A stretch of 64,000 nucleotides of DNA from contig BTUU01000005.1 in NCBI GenBank assembly GCA_045863555.1, positions 124,001 through 188,000 of the forward strand, given 5' to 3'. This document shows positions 42,519 to 52,983 of the stretch, one piece after another; the first letter of the stretch is position 1; every line of letters starts with the position of its first letter. The position numbers and the translations under genes were made by a program. The notes beneath the pieces were generated by a model. The model worked only from the letters and a program-made list of their open reading frames with translations, searched no databases and was not told the origin of the DNA. The DNA is from JACRLV01 sp045863555. Its GTDB lineage: Bacteria > Planctomycetota > Phycisphaerae > UBA1845 > Fen-1342.

Positions 42519-43523
42519 CCCGCTCTGCGCCGCAGCCTTCTCCGGCCGGGGCTCCACGACTGCCAGCCGCGCGCCGGCGTAGTCGACGATGAGCAGCGAC
42601 CCGGCCAGGAGGCCGCCGCCGATCGTCCCCGCGCGGTCGCTCCGCGCGTGCGTACCGCGCGCCTCGATGGCAAAGCTCGCGGGCACGTCCGTGCGCGTCG
42701 CGCCCGCAAACTCGAGGCGCGCGATCGTTCCATTCTTCGCCGCGACGAATCCGCCGACTCCCCCGAGCTTGCCGTCCGTCAGCGTCCGTCCTTCGAGCAG
42801 GTTCCACCTCCGCACGGCCGGTTCATTGAACGTCAGGTGCGAATGACTGCCGGTGTCGAGCAGGAACTTGCCTTCGTGCCCTTCGAACTTCGCCTCTACG
42901 ACCGGCACCCGCTCACGCAGATCGAGCTTCGTCCACTCGCCGCGCTCGAGCCTGAATTTCGCCGGATCGTGCAGCGCGATCGAGGGCTTCGAGACGTCCA
43001 GTTCCGCCACGCAGCGCGAAAGCAGGCCATATCCGACCACGCCGTCGATCTTCTCTCCCAGGTGCGGTTCGAGAAACGATAGATCCGCCCCCATCATCGG
43101 AAGGTCAGCCAGCCGCACCGGCCCGAGCCGCAGCTCGCGCGCCCGGTACATCGCCGACTTCTGTCCGCCGCCCGCCCCGACCGAGTCGATCTCACCCGTT
43201 CGCTCCAGTCCGAGCGACTCGACGCGTTCCGTCGACACCACGCATACGCCCGCGCCGGTATCGAATATGAAGCAGCCCGCTGCGTGCCCGTTGATCGTCG
43301 GCCGCACCAGCAGATGCCCCGTCTTCGCCTTCCTTACCTCCAGCGCCGCCGCCACGGTCTCGTCGAACGCGACAGACCCCTGTCGAAGCAGCGTCGCCTG
43401 GTCCGTCGAATGCGCGGGACGCTCGTTCGCCGACTGGCCGGACCCGACGCCCTGAGCCATCGCCGCGGCGCACCAGACCATACTCAGGATCGAAACCGCC
43501 GCCCGTACCCGGATTGAACTCAT
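42513..43523 (-). CDS. Exported retropepsin-like aspartyl protease
   Basis: A 336-residue protein with signal peptide (cleavage near AAAMAQG). It has two pepsin/retropepsin-like halves, each with the catalytic triplet: FIFDTGAGVCVV in the first and FLLDTGSHSHLT in the second. A GVVGYGLL block follows the first and an IGGGLLAG block the second, as in bacterial aspartyl proteases. AGAGGAA precedes the ATG, which overlaps the stop of the upstream regulator as ATGA, so the two are a coupled operon. Likely acts in the periplasm; target unknown. Confidence 0.9.
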   Translation of the reverse strand: MSSIRVRAAVSILSMVWCAAAMAQGVGSGQSANERPAHSTDQATLLRQGSVAFDETVAAALEVRKAKTGHLLVRPTINGHAAGCFIFDTGAGVCVVSTERVESLGLERTGEIDSVGAGGGQKSAMYRARELRLGPVRLADLPMMGADLSFLEPHLGEKIDGVVGYGLLSRCVAELDVSKPSIALHDPAKFRLERGEWTKLDLRERVPVVEAKFEGHEGKFLLDTGSHSHLTFNEPAVRRWNLLEGRTLTDGKLGGVGGFVAAKNGTIARLEFAGATRTDVPASFAIEARGTHARSDRAGTIGGGLLAGSLLIVDYAGARLAVVEPRPEKAAAQSGS

Positions 43524-44122
43524 TGCGTGTTCCTCTTTTTTGGTCTTCGAATCCGCTCGCCAAAGCCCGCCGGCGCGAGAACAAACCCCAGCGAAACGGC
43601 CCGTCGCCCCGCGCCCCGCCGGCCGCCCCGCAGCACCGCATGCAACTCTGCAATCAGCCCATTCACGCGGGCGAGTTCGTCGTCGGAAACCCAGCCCATC
43701 ACCCGCCCGCCCCAGAGTTCGCGCTGATTCCCCGCCCCGGCATCCGCCCCGGCCATGCACGCCCGCTCAAACTCACGCGCTGCCAGCCGCACCGCCTGGC
43801 GCACCACTCGGGCCAGCTCGCGCCTCGCCCCCGCGGCGTAATCAAGCCGGATCGGAGCTGGCACGGCGTACACCGCCGTCGATCGCCCGTGTACGGTCAC
43901 CGAATCCCGCTCGACCACGAGACCCGCCTTGACCAGCATCCGTACGTGGAAATAGAGCGCATCCGCCTTCCGCCCGAGCATCTCGGCCAGGTCCGCGATC
44001 GTCACCGGCCCGCCGCTCGTGAGCGCATCGACGATCTCCTGCCGAGTCGCCGAACTAAGCACGCGCAACGCGTCCTCGCCGCCGACGAGTTTCTCAGTTG
44101 GTCCGTTGCGTTCGCTTCCCAT
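43520..44122 (-). CDS. ArsR-like winged-helix transcriptional regulator
   Basis: A 200-residue regulator. Residues 15-80 are an HTH_20/ArsR-type winged helix: ALRVLSSATRQEIVDALTSG, then TIADLAEMLGRKADALYFHVRML as the recognition region. The C-terminal half is helical with no metal-binding cysteine motif typical of SmtB/ArsR, so the signal is unknown. The start codon is only 8 bp from a -10-like TATTAT, so translation may be leaderless. An inverted repeat covering the promoter suggests autorepression. It is translationally coupled to the aspartyl protease gene it probably controls. Confidence 0.87.
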   Translation of the reverse strand: MGSERNGPTEKLVGGEDALRVLSSATRQEIVDALTSGGPVTIADLAEMLGRKADALYFHVRMLVKAGLVVERDSVTVHGRSTAVYAVPAPIRLDYAAGARRELARVVRQAVRLAAREFERACMAGADAGAGNQRELWGGRVMGWVSDDELARVNGLIAELHAVLRGGRRGAGRRAVSLGFVLAPAGFGERIRRPKKRNTQ

Positions 44123-44126
44123 ATGG

Positions 44127-44148
44127 TGAATAATACGTTATTTATTCA
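44127..44148. promoter_or_regulatory. ArsR-type operator overlapping promoter of regulator/protease operon
   Basis: TGAATAA (44127-44133), 8 bp, TTATTCA (44142-44148) is a perfect inverted repeat of the ArsR/SmtB operator type, in an AT-rich island within GC-rich DNA. On the minus strand a -10 box TATTAT (44135-44130) lies inside it, with TTGATT 16 bp upstream as -35. The predicted start of transcription coincides with the ATG at 44122. Confidence 0.6.
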
Positions 44149-44304
44149 ATAAATCAATGCGGCCTGAGGCCAGCGAATAACGAGCGACATCTCCTGGTCT
44201 TATCGGAGGTTGCGCGAAATTCCGCAGTCGGAGAATGCCACTGAACAAACCCCTCGCCGAATCTTGTCATCGAATTCACCCAGAAAAAACAGGCAAATTC
44301 GGAT

Positions 44305-44348
44305 AAACCGTCCAGACGGTTTGCTTCCGACCGTCCAGACGGTATACT
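44305..44348 (+). promoter_or_regulatory. Promoter with two TetR-type operators
   Basis: Two copies of ACCGTC-CA-GACGGT lie at 44307-44320 and 44330-44343, start to start 23 bp. The first extends to the 18-bp AAACCGTCCAGACGGTTT. Between and overlapping them is a promoter: -35 TTGCTT (44321-44326), 16-bp spacer, -10 TATACT (44343-44348). Operator 1 abuts the -35 and operator 2 fills the spacer, the classic layout for repression by a TetR dimer pair. It precedes the tetR-like gene and RND pump genes. Confidence 0.8.
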
Positions 44349-44400
44349 CCCTGTGCGAAATGACGCACACGGGAAAATGAACCCGGACGGAGTGAGACCC

Positions 44401-45003
44401 GTGCCCCCAGCAACGCCCACCCCTTGCGACAAGCTCCTGGATGCGGCCGAGGCGGTCGTCGCCCGGTCAGGCGTGGGAAATCTCACCCTCGATGCGGTCG
44501 CGGCCGAGGCGGGCGTGAGCAAAGGCGGACTCCTTCACCACTTTCCCTCAAAGGATCACCTGGTTCGGGCGATGGTCGAACGCTCCGCCCAGAACTGGAG
44601 GCGTTGCTACACGCAGGCGTACGAACAAACGCCGCCCGGACCGGGCCGGATGGCCCGCGGTCTCCTGAACCATTGCCTCTCGGACGCGGAATGCTGGACC
44701 GAAGAACTTCGCCGCAGCAGTTCGGCCGTCTTCGCTGCGCTCGCCCAGAATCCCTGTCTCATCGAGCCGATGCGCTCGGCATATGGCGACCTGCACAAAC
44801 GGATCGCGGAGGACGGCCTCCCGCCGGGCGTCAGCGAGGCCGTCATGGCCGCGCTCGACGGCCTCTGGCTGAACTGGGTGCTCGGACTCGTCCCGCTCGA
44901 GCAGCAGCGCGTCGTCCGCGTCCGGCGAGCCCTCGAAGAGTTGCTCTCCCGATGTCCGGTGCCCACGGAGTCGGCCGAAACGGATTCCCCCGAAACGAAG
45001 TAA
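44401..45003 (+). CDS. TetR-family transcriptional regulator
   Basis: A repressor of about 200 residues. The N-terminal helix-turn-helix is clear: KLLDAAEAVVARSG, then TLDAVAAEAGVSKGGLLHHFPSKDHL. The C-terminal all-helical ligand domain resembles the TetR_C group with a WLNWVLGL helix. I used the GTG at 44401 because GGAG lies 8 nt upstream; the ATG at 44377 adds 8 residues and is possible. It heads a plus-strand operon with an RND adaptor (18 bp downstream) and pump, and most likely represses it through the paired operators just upstream, released by a pump substrate. Confidence 0.92.
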   Translation: MPPATPTPCDKLLDAAEAVVARSGVGNLTLDAVAAEAGVSKGGLLHHFPSKDHLVRAMVERSAQNWRRCYTQAYEQTPPGPGRMARGLLNHCLSDAECWTEELRRSSSAVFAALAQNPCLIEPMRSAYGDLHKRIAEDGLPPGVSEAVMAALDGLWLNWVLGLVPLEQQRVVRVRRALEELLSRCPVPTESAETDSPETK

Positions 45004-45021
45004 CGACTGAGGAGTTGAACC

Positions 45022-46128
45022 ATGGGGCGCAGAGCTTGGATGGGATCGTCTCTGTTGTTGATCGCGGTCGCACTCGCCGGCAGCGGACTCGCCGCCTGGA
45101 AAATCAAGGCACTCAAGAACGCCGGCGCCGCCACGGAGGGCCAGCCCGAGCCGATGGAGATCGTCACTACGGCCGTCGCCGCCGAGCGCAGCCACCGTCG
45201 CACGACCACCTCGATCGGAACCGTGCTTGCGCTGCAATCGGTCACGCTCCGGAACGAACTCCCCGGGACCGTCGGCCGCATCGCGCTCAGGCCGGGCGAG
45301 ATCGTCGAGACCGGCGCTGTCCTTGTCGAACTCGATGTCTCGGTCGAAGCGGCGGAACTCGCGGCCAACGAGGCCCGGCTTGCACTTGCGGAAATCGAAC
45401 TCGCCCGCGTGGAAGGCCTGCTCGCACGGGACGCGTCGTCCCAGATCGAGGTCGACCGTGCCCGTGCCGAGCGCGACGTCGCCCGCGCGAATGTCGAACG
45501 CTCGAAGGCCGTCATCGCCCGCAAGACGATCCGCGCCCCCTTTCGTGCCCGCGTCGGCATGGTCGATCTGCATCCGGGCCAGTATCTCGCCGAGGGTACG
45601 GAGCTCACCACGCTCCAGGGTGTAGAGGATGCCGTCCACGTCGATTTCGCCATCCCCCAGCGGACGGCCGCGGATCTCCGCATCGGCGACAGCGTCGAGA
45701 TCGTCGTGGCCAGCGACGCGGCGCCCGTAGCGGCCGAAATCATCGCGATCGACGCCCGGGTCGATCCGGCGACGCGCAACGCCTGGATCCGGGCTCGCCT
45801 CGCCTCGGCTGAAAAATCGCCGTCGCCGGGCGCATCCGTCCGCGTCCGCGTCCCGGTCGGCGCTGTGCAGCCGACCGTCGCCATCCCGGTCAGCGCCCTT
45901 CGAAAAGGCCCCGAGGGCGACCACGTATTCGTCATCGAACCCGACCCGCAGGGCGTTCCGCGGGCCCAGGTGCGAAGTGTCAGGAGCGGAGCCATGGTCG
46001 GCGACGAAGTGCTGATCGCCTCCGGGCTTTCCCGCGGCGAGCGCGTCGCCGCATCCGGCTCGTTCAAGCTCCGCCCCGGTGTGAGAGTCGTGGACAGCCC
46101 GCCGGTCGCGGCGGCCGCTCCGCGATAA
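45022..46128 (+). CDS. RND efflux periplasmic adaptor subunit
   Basis: A 368-residue membrane-fusion protein. Residues 7-27 are an N-terminal anchor or signal. The order is typical: a lipoyl half (about 60-105, LRNELPGTVGRIALRPGEIV), a short alpha-hairpin (105-170), the second lipoyl half (KTIRAPFRARVG ... LHPGQYLAEG), then beta-barrel and membrane-proximal domains. It should link the RND pump encoded 142 bp downstream to an outer-membrane duct. No TolC gene is in this operon; the lipoprotein duct at 18110-20197 or a distant one may serve. Confidence 0.94.
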   Translation: MGRRAWMGSSLLLIAVALAGSGLAAWKIKALKNAGAATEGQPEPMEIVTTAVAAERSHRRTTTSIGTVLALQSVTLRNELPGTVGRIALRPGEIVETGAVLVELDVSVEAAELAANEARLALAEIELARVEGLLARDASSQIEVDRARAERDVARANVERSKAVIARKTIRAPFRARVGMVDLHPGQYLAEGTELTTLQGVEDAVHVDFAIPQRTAADLRIGDSVEIVVASDAAPVAAEIIAIDARVDPATRNAWIRARLASAEKSPSPGASVRVRVPVGAVQPTVAIPVSALRKGPEGDHVFVIEPDPQGVPRAQVRSVRSGAMVGDEVLIASGLSRGERVAASGSFKLRPGVRVVDSPPVAAAAPR

Positions 46129-46135
46129 CCGCGTA

Positions 46136-46154
46136 ATCCGGCTGGGCGCCGGAT
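46136..46154. other. Hairpin between adaptor and RND pump genes
   Basis: ATCCGGC, loop TGGGC and GCCGGAT form a perfect 7-bp stem starting 8 bp after the adaptor stop codon. There is no T-tract, so it is more likely an mRNA stability or partial-attenuation element setting the ratio of adaptor to pump than a terminator. Confidence 0.5.
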
Positions 46155-46270
46155 GAATTCCCTGAAGAGGTAGCTGCAAGGACGTTGATTTCGCAACGGG
46201 CATGAGTCGCGGCGCACCGCGCCGTCGAACGGGGCCGCTGCGCGTCGACCACGCTGGAAAAGGACCTCAG

Positions 46271-49200
46271 ATGCGATCCTTCACCGATATTTTCATCAAG
46301 CACCCAGTGCTCGCGATCGTCGTGAACCTCGCGATCGTCCTCGTCGGCTGGCGCGCCCTCTCGAGCCTGCCGGTGCAGCAGTATCCGAAGATCGAAAGCG
46401 CCTCGGTCATCATCACGACCGTCTACTACGGCGCGAGCGCCGAAACCGTGCGCGGATTTCTGACGACGCCTATCGAGCGCGCCGTGGCGCAGATCAGCGG
46501 CGTCGATCACATCGAATCGACCAGCCGCGCCGGACTCAGCACGATCACCATCCGCCTGAAGCTGAACCACAGCAGCACCGCGGCGCTCGCAGAGGTGAAC
46601 GCCCGCCTCCAGCAGGTCCGATCGGAACTGCCGGCCGAAGCCGAACCGCCGGCCGTCGAAATCCAGCGGGCCGATCGCCCCTACGCCTCGTTCTACCTCA
46701 GCTTCACGTCCACCGAACGGGAAGCCCCCGCGATCACCGACTGGCTGCTGCGGACGCTCCAGCCGCAGCTCTCGACGCTCGCGGGCGTGCAGCGCGTCAC
46801 GATCGAGGGCGGCCGGCAGCTTGCGATGCGCATCTGGATCGACCCCGATCGCCTCGCGGCCCTCAACCTGGCTCCCGGCGATGTCCACGCCGCCCTGCGC
46901 CGCAACAACTACCTCGCGGCCGTCGGCCAGACCAAGGGCAATCTCGTCCAGGTCAACCTCCTGGCGAACACCGACCTCCGCTCCGTCGATGAGTTCAACG
47001 ACCTGATCGTCGCCGAGCGCGGCGGCGCCATCATCCGCCTCAGCGAGGTCGCTCGCGTCGAACTCGGCGCGGAGGAGGCCGATCTGGTCGCCAAGTACGG
47101 CGAAAAGGAAGCCGTCTACCTCGGCGTCTGGCCGCTCATCGGCACGAACGAGATCGAAGTCGCGCACCGCCTTCGGGCGGAGATGGAACGCATCCGCCCG
47201 ACGCTGCCGACGGACATCGATATGCAGATGGCGTACGACGCCACCGTCTTTATGGAGGACGCGCTCCAGGAGATCACCAAGACGCTGACCGAGACGATCC
47301 TGATCGTCGGCCTCGTCGTCTTCCTCTTCATGGGCTCGATCCGAACGGCGCTTGTGCCGCTGCTCGCGATGCCTGTCTCGCTCATCGGCGCGGGACTCGT
47401 TATGTACGCGCTGGGCTTCAGCCTCAACCTGCTCTCGATGCTCGCGATCGTGCTCTCCGTCGGCCTCGTCGTCGATGACGCCATCGTCGTCGTCGAGAAC
47501 GTCGAGCGGCATGTGCGCCAGGGCAAGTCGCGGATTGAGGCCGCGCTCATCGGGGCGCGCGAGCTGCTCGGCCCCATTATCGCCATGACGATTACGCTCG
47601 CCGTCGTCTACGCGCCGATCGGCTTCCAGGGAGGCCTGACCGGCTCGCTCTTCCTCGAATTCGCGATCACGCTCGCGGCCGCGGTCGTCGTCTCAGGCAT
47701 CGTCGCCGTGACGCTCTCGCCGGTCGTCAGTTCACGATTTGTCCACCCGAACGGCAAGCAGGGCTGGCTGACGCGCCTCGTCAACCGCGGTTTCGATGCC
47801 GTGCGCCGCGCGTACGCCGCGATGCTCGACGGCGCGCTGCGCATCCGCTGGGCCATCGTCGTCGCCTCGCTGGCCGTGATGCTCGCGGCCTGGCCGTTCT
47901 ACACGATGTCGCGCAGCGAACTCGCCCCCGTCGAGGACCAAAGCCATATCAGCCTGTTCGTGGAAGCCGCACCGGATTCCACGGTCGCCGCGACCAACCG
48001 CGAATCGCTCGACGTCGTCCGCCGCGTCCAGGCATTCCCCGAGGCCAAGTTCATGTGGTCGCTCACGGCCGCGTGGGGCGGATTCGGTGGCCTCGTCGCG
48101 AAGGACTGGCGGGAGCGCGACCGCTCCACCGAGCAGATGTACGGCGAAGTCTTCGGCGCAGTCTCGCAGGTCCCCGGCTTGCGCGTGTTCCCGCGTCTCG
48201 ACCCGCCGCTGCCGACCCCCGGACAGTACGACGTGGAGCTCGTCCTCCAGAGCGACACCCCGCCGGAGCAGATGCTTGAGACCGTCGGCAAAGTACTCGG
48301 CGCAGGCTGGGCCAGCGGCAAGTTCCTCTATGTCGACACGGACCTCAAAATCGACCTGCCCGAGGCCCGCGTGATCCTCGACCGCGAACAGATCGCCGAC
48401 CTCGGCCTCGATCTCGCCAGCGTCGGCCAGGAACTCGGCACGCTGCTCGGCGGCGGATACGTGAACCGCTTCAACTACTACGACCGCAGCTACAAGGTCA
48501 TCCCGCAGATCGGCGACAAGGACCGCGCCTCCGTCGGCCCGCTGCTCGACCTCAAGATCAAGACGCCCGGCGGCCAGCTGGTCCCGGTGTCGACGTTCAC
48601 GCGGATCGAAACGAGCACCGCCCCGCGCACGCTCAACCGGTTCCAGCAGCGCAACGCCGTCAAGATCTTCGGCGGCGTGAACCCCGGCGTGACGAAGGAA
48701 GAGGCCCTGCGCGTCCTCGAAGACGCCGCGGCGGCCGCGAGCGGCCCCGGCGTGATCATGGATCACGCGGGCGAATCGCGCCAGATCCGCCGGGAAGGCT
48801 CGGCGCTCACCGTGACGCTCGGCTTTGCGGTGGTGCTGATCTACCTGGTGCTCGCGGCGCAGTTCCACAGCTTCCGCGACCCGCTGATCGTGCTGCTCGG
48901 CTCGGTGCCGCTGGCGATCTCGGGGGCGCTGCTCTTCAGCTTCCTCGACCTGACGACGATCAACATCTATTCGCAGGTCGGGCTGATCACGCTTGTGGGA
49001 CTGATCGCCAAGAACGGTATCCTGATCGTCGAGTTCGCCAACACGCTCCAGGAGCGCGGCATAGAGAAGCTGGCCGCGCTGCGCGAGGCTTCCCTCACGC
49101 GCCTCCGCCCGGTCCTCATGACGTCGGCCGCGACGGTTTTCGGGCATTTGCCGCTGGTCCTTGTGACGGGTCCCGGCGCTGAAGCGCGAAACAGCATCGG

Positions 49201-49369
49201 CACTGTGCTGGTCGCGGGCATGACGGTTGGGACGTTGTTTACGCTGTTCGTCGTGCCCGTGTTCTATTCGCTCATCGCGGCGCGCCACCGGCCGGCGGCG
49301 GAGAGCGCGGTGGAGGAGCGGGACGCGGGGAACCTCGAACCCGGGCAGCCGGCGGTTGCGCTGGCGTGA
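46271..49369 (+). CDS. RND-family multidrug efflux pump (AcrB-like)
   Basis: A 1032-residue inner-membrane antiporter. The ATG at 46271 with AAGGAC upstream starts MRSFTDIFIKHPVLA, the usual HAE1 opening; the longer frame is not supported. Twelve membrane segments in two repeats are expected, with the proton-relay residues in TM4 (SVGLVVDDAIVVVENVE) and the TM10 lysine in GLIAKNGILIVEF. Two large periplasmic loops are present (about 35-330 and 550-850). It works with the adaptor upstream and is probably kept off by the TetR-like protein until a toxic compound appears. Confidence 0.95.
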   Translation: MRSFTDIFIKHPVLAIVVNLAIVLVGWRALSSLPVQQYPKIESASVIITTVYYGASAETVRGFLTTPIERAVAQISGVDHIESTSRAGLSTITIRLKLNHSSTAALAEVNARLQQVRSELPAEAEPPAVEIQRADRPYASFYLSFTSTEREAPAITDWLLRTLQPQLSTLAGVQRVTIEGGRQLAMRIWIDPDRLAALNLAPGDVHAALRRNNYLAAVGQTKGNLVQVNLLANTDLRSVDEFNDLIVAERGGAIIRLSEVARVELGAEEADLVAKYGEKEAVYLGVWPLIGTNEIEVAHRLRAEMERIRPTLPTDIDMQMAYDATVFMEDALQEITKTLTETILIVGLVVFLFMGSIRTALVPLLAMPVSLIGAGLVMYALGFSLNLLSMLAIVLSVGLVVDDAIVVVENVERHVRQGKSRIEAALIGARELLGPIIAMTITLAVVYAPIGFQGGLTGSLFLEFAITLAAAVVVSGIVAVTLSPVVSSRFVHPNGKQGWLTRLVNRGFDAVRRAYAAMLDGALRIRWAIVVASLAVMLAAWPFYTMSRSELAPVEDQSHISLFVEAAPDSTVAATNRESLDVVRRVQAFPEAKFMWSLTAAWGGFGGLVAKDWRERDRSTEQMYGEVFGAVSQVPGLRVFPRLDPPLPTPGQYDVELVLQSDTPPEQMLETVGKVLGAGWASGKFLYVDTDLKIDLPEARVILDREQIADLGLDLASVGQELGTLLGGGYVNRFNYYDRSYKVIPQIGDKDRASVGPLLDLKIKTPGGQLVPVSTFTRIETSTAPRTLNRFQQRNAVKIFGGVNPGVTKEEALRVLEDAAAAASGPGVIMDHAGESRQIRREGSALTVTLGFAVVLIYLVLAAQFHSFRDPLIVLLGSVPLAISGALLFSFLDLTTINIYSQVGLITLVGLIAKNGILIVEFANTLQERGIEKLAALREASLTRLRPVLMTSAATVFGHLPLVLVTGPGAEARNSIGTVLVAGMTVGTLFTLFVVPVFYSLIAARHRPAAESAVEERDAGNLEPGQPAVALA

Positions 49370-49900
49370 GGGCGCTCGCGCGGAGGAAGGTGCGCAGCGT
49401 GTGTGTACACGCGAAGTGCGCATCTTCCAATAATATCGCGGCTGCCGCGGTCCCAAGGCGGGTTGGGAAATCGTGAACTGCGCATCTTCGGTGGGCTGGC
49501 TGGGGTTGCATTGCGTTCCACATCCCGGCTCTCTGGTCAACGGTTCAGCGCGCGTCGGCGCGCGAAACTTCGGTGGAATTGTTGCCTCAAAAACAGGGCC
49601 GAGCGTATTGATAAAAAGGATTGGCGGATTCTGGCGAGATTTGACGCGAAGTAGCGTCGTAGGCGAAAGCCGGGTGCCCCGCGATATTGCGCAATCGTCG
49701 AGATTGCGCAATCGCCGCGCTTTCCCCTTCCGGTCGAGTGCCGTTCAAACCCCGCCGATAGGATCGGCGGGCGGCGCGCGCTTGCTGGCCCCCGCGCAGG
49801 GCGCTACAATCGCTCGCGATTTACAGTGTTTTTCCTCTCGGTCCCCCCGCACCTTCGGCGCGGTCGTGGCCGCGGACGCAGGCGCGAAAGGAGCGTGGGC
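49370..49900. other. 531-bp intergenic region before clpC
   Basis: No convincing gene. It holds a possible RND-operon terminator stem GCGTGT/ACACGC (49397-49412), a direct repeat TGCGCATCTTC at 49417 and 49479, a GACGC/GCGTC hairpin (49643-49658), two tandem ATTGCGCAAT palindromes (49686-49695 and 49703-49712), a 9-bp stem CCCGCCGAT/ATCGGCGGG with 3-nt loop (49751-49771), and the clpC promoter. A regulatory or small-RNA role is possible, but no known RNA family is recognised. Confidence 0.5.
49782..49810 (+). promoter_or_regulatory. clpC promoter
   Basis: TTGCTG (49782-49787), a 17-bp spacer and TACAAT (49805-49810) form a sigma70-type promoter. Transcription would start near 49817, leaving a leader of about 85 nt before the ATG at 49901. 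No CIRCE or CtsR-type site is visible; the ATTGCGCAAT pair lies 70-100 bp upstream. Confidence 0.65.
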
Positions 49901-52429
<2,529 letters not shown>

Positions 52430-52466
52430 TGAATAGCGAAGAGCAAATCGCGAAGTAAATCACCCG

Positions 52467-52502
52467 GCGGCCGCGGAGCAATCCGCGGCCGCTTGTGTTT
52501 TG
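52467..52502 (+). terminator. Rho-independent terminator of clpC
   Basis: GCGGCCGCGGA, GNRA loop GCAA and TCCGCGGCCGC form a perfect 11-bp stem (52467-52477 and 52482-52492) followed by TTGTGTTTT. It lies 38 bp after the clpC stop codon. Confidence 0.9.
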
Positions 52503-52545
52503 TACTATCATATCGCGGGAGATTTGGCGCGTTTAAGTGGAATTC

Positions 52546-52983
52546 ATGCCAACGATCTTGCTACTCGAAGATGATGTGGAGCGGATTCATCGCTTCGCAT
52601 CCACAGCCGCGCTGCTTGCACCGCCGCATGAGGTCCGAGTCTGGGCAGACGCGTTCACGATGATGGAGGAAGTTCGCGAGTTTGTCGTTACGGCATCTCT
52701 GATCTCGCTCGACCACGACCTCGAAACGCTCCCAGGTTCACGTGACCCGGGCGACGGCCTCCTGATCGCACGATTTCTCGCATCACAACCAATTGTTCGT
52801 CCAGTGATCGTCCATTCGAGCAACGCCGAACGGGCGCGAATGATGATGGGGGAGTTCGAGTTGGCTGGTTGGCCGCAGGAGCGGGTGCTTCCTATCGGAG
52901 TGGATTGGATTGAACGCGACTGGCGAAGAGCCGTCGAACGGCTCATCTTCGACGACCTGCGAGGACAGAGTACAAGTGCGTGA
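52546..52983 (+). CDS. Cyclic-phosphate processing receiver-like protein
   Basis: A 145-residue single-domain protein with a receiver-like fold: ILLLEDD at the start supplies the acidic pair, and the central SLDHDLETL replaces the usual phospho-acceptor strand. LDHDL is typical of the cREC group (cyclic-phosphate processing receiver), not of two-component response regulators. VIVHSSN follows on the next strand. The ATG at 52546 was taken because it begins right before the first strand. No output domain. The downstream dehydrogenase gene overlaps its end by 8 bp. Biochemical role of this group is poorly known. Confidence 0.8.
   Translation: MPTILLLEDDVERIHRFASTAALLAPPHEVRVWADAFTMMEEVREFVVTASLISLDHDLETLPGSRDPGDGLLIARFLASQPIVRPVIVHSSNAERARMMMGEFELAGWPQERVLPIGVDWIERDWRRAVERLIFDDLRGQSTSA

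Noticed and set aside
49643..49676. Possible riboswitch or structured RNA around the GGCGAAAGCC hairpin
   Set aside because: Two short hairpins are seen, but the conserved bases of known riboswitch classes are missing.
47732..49711. A 659-codon minus-strand frame opposite the RND pump
   Set aside because: The pump has complete family motifs on the plus strand; the antisense frame has none.
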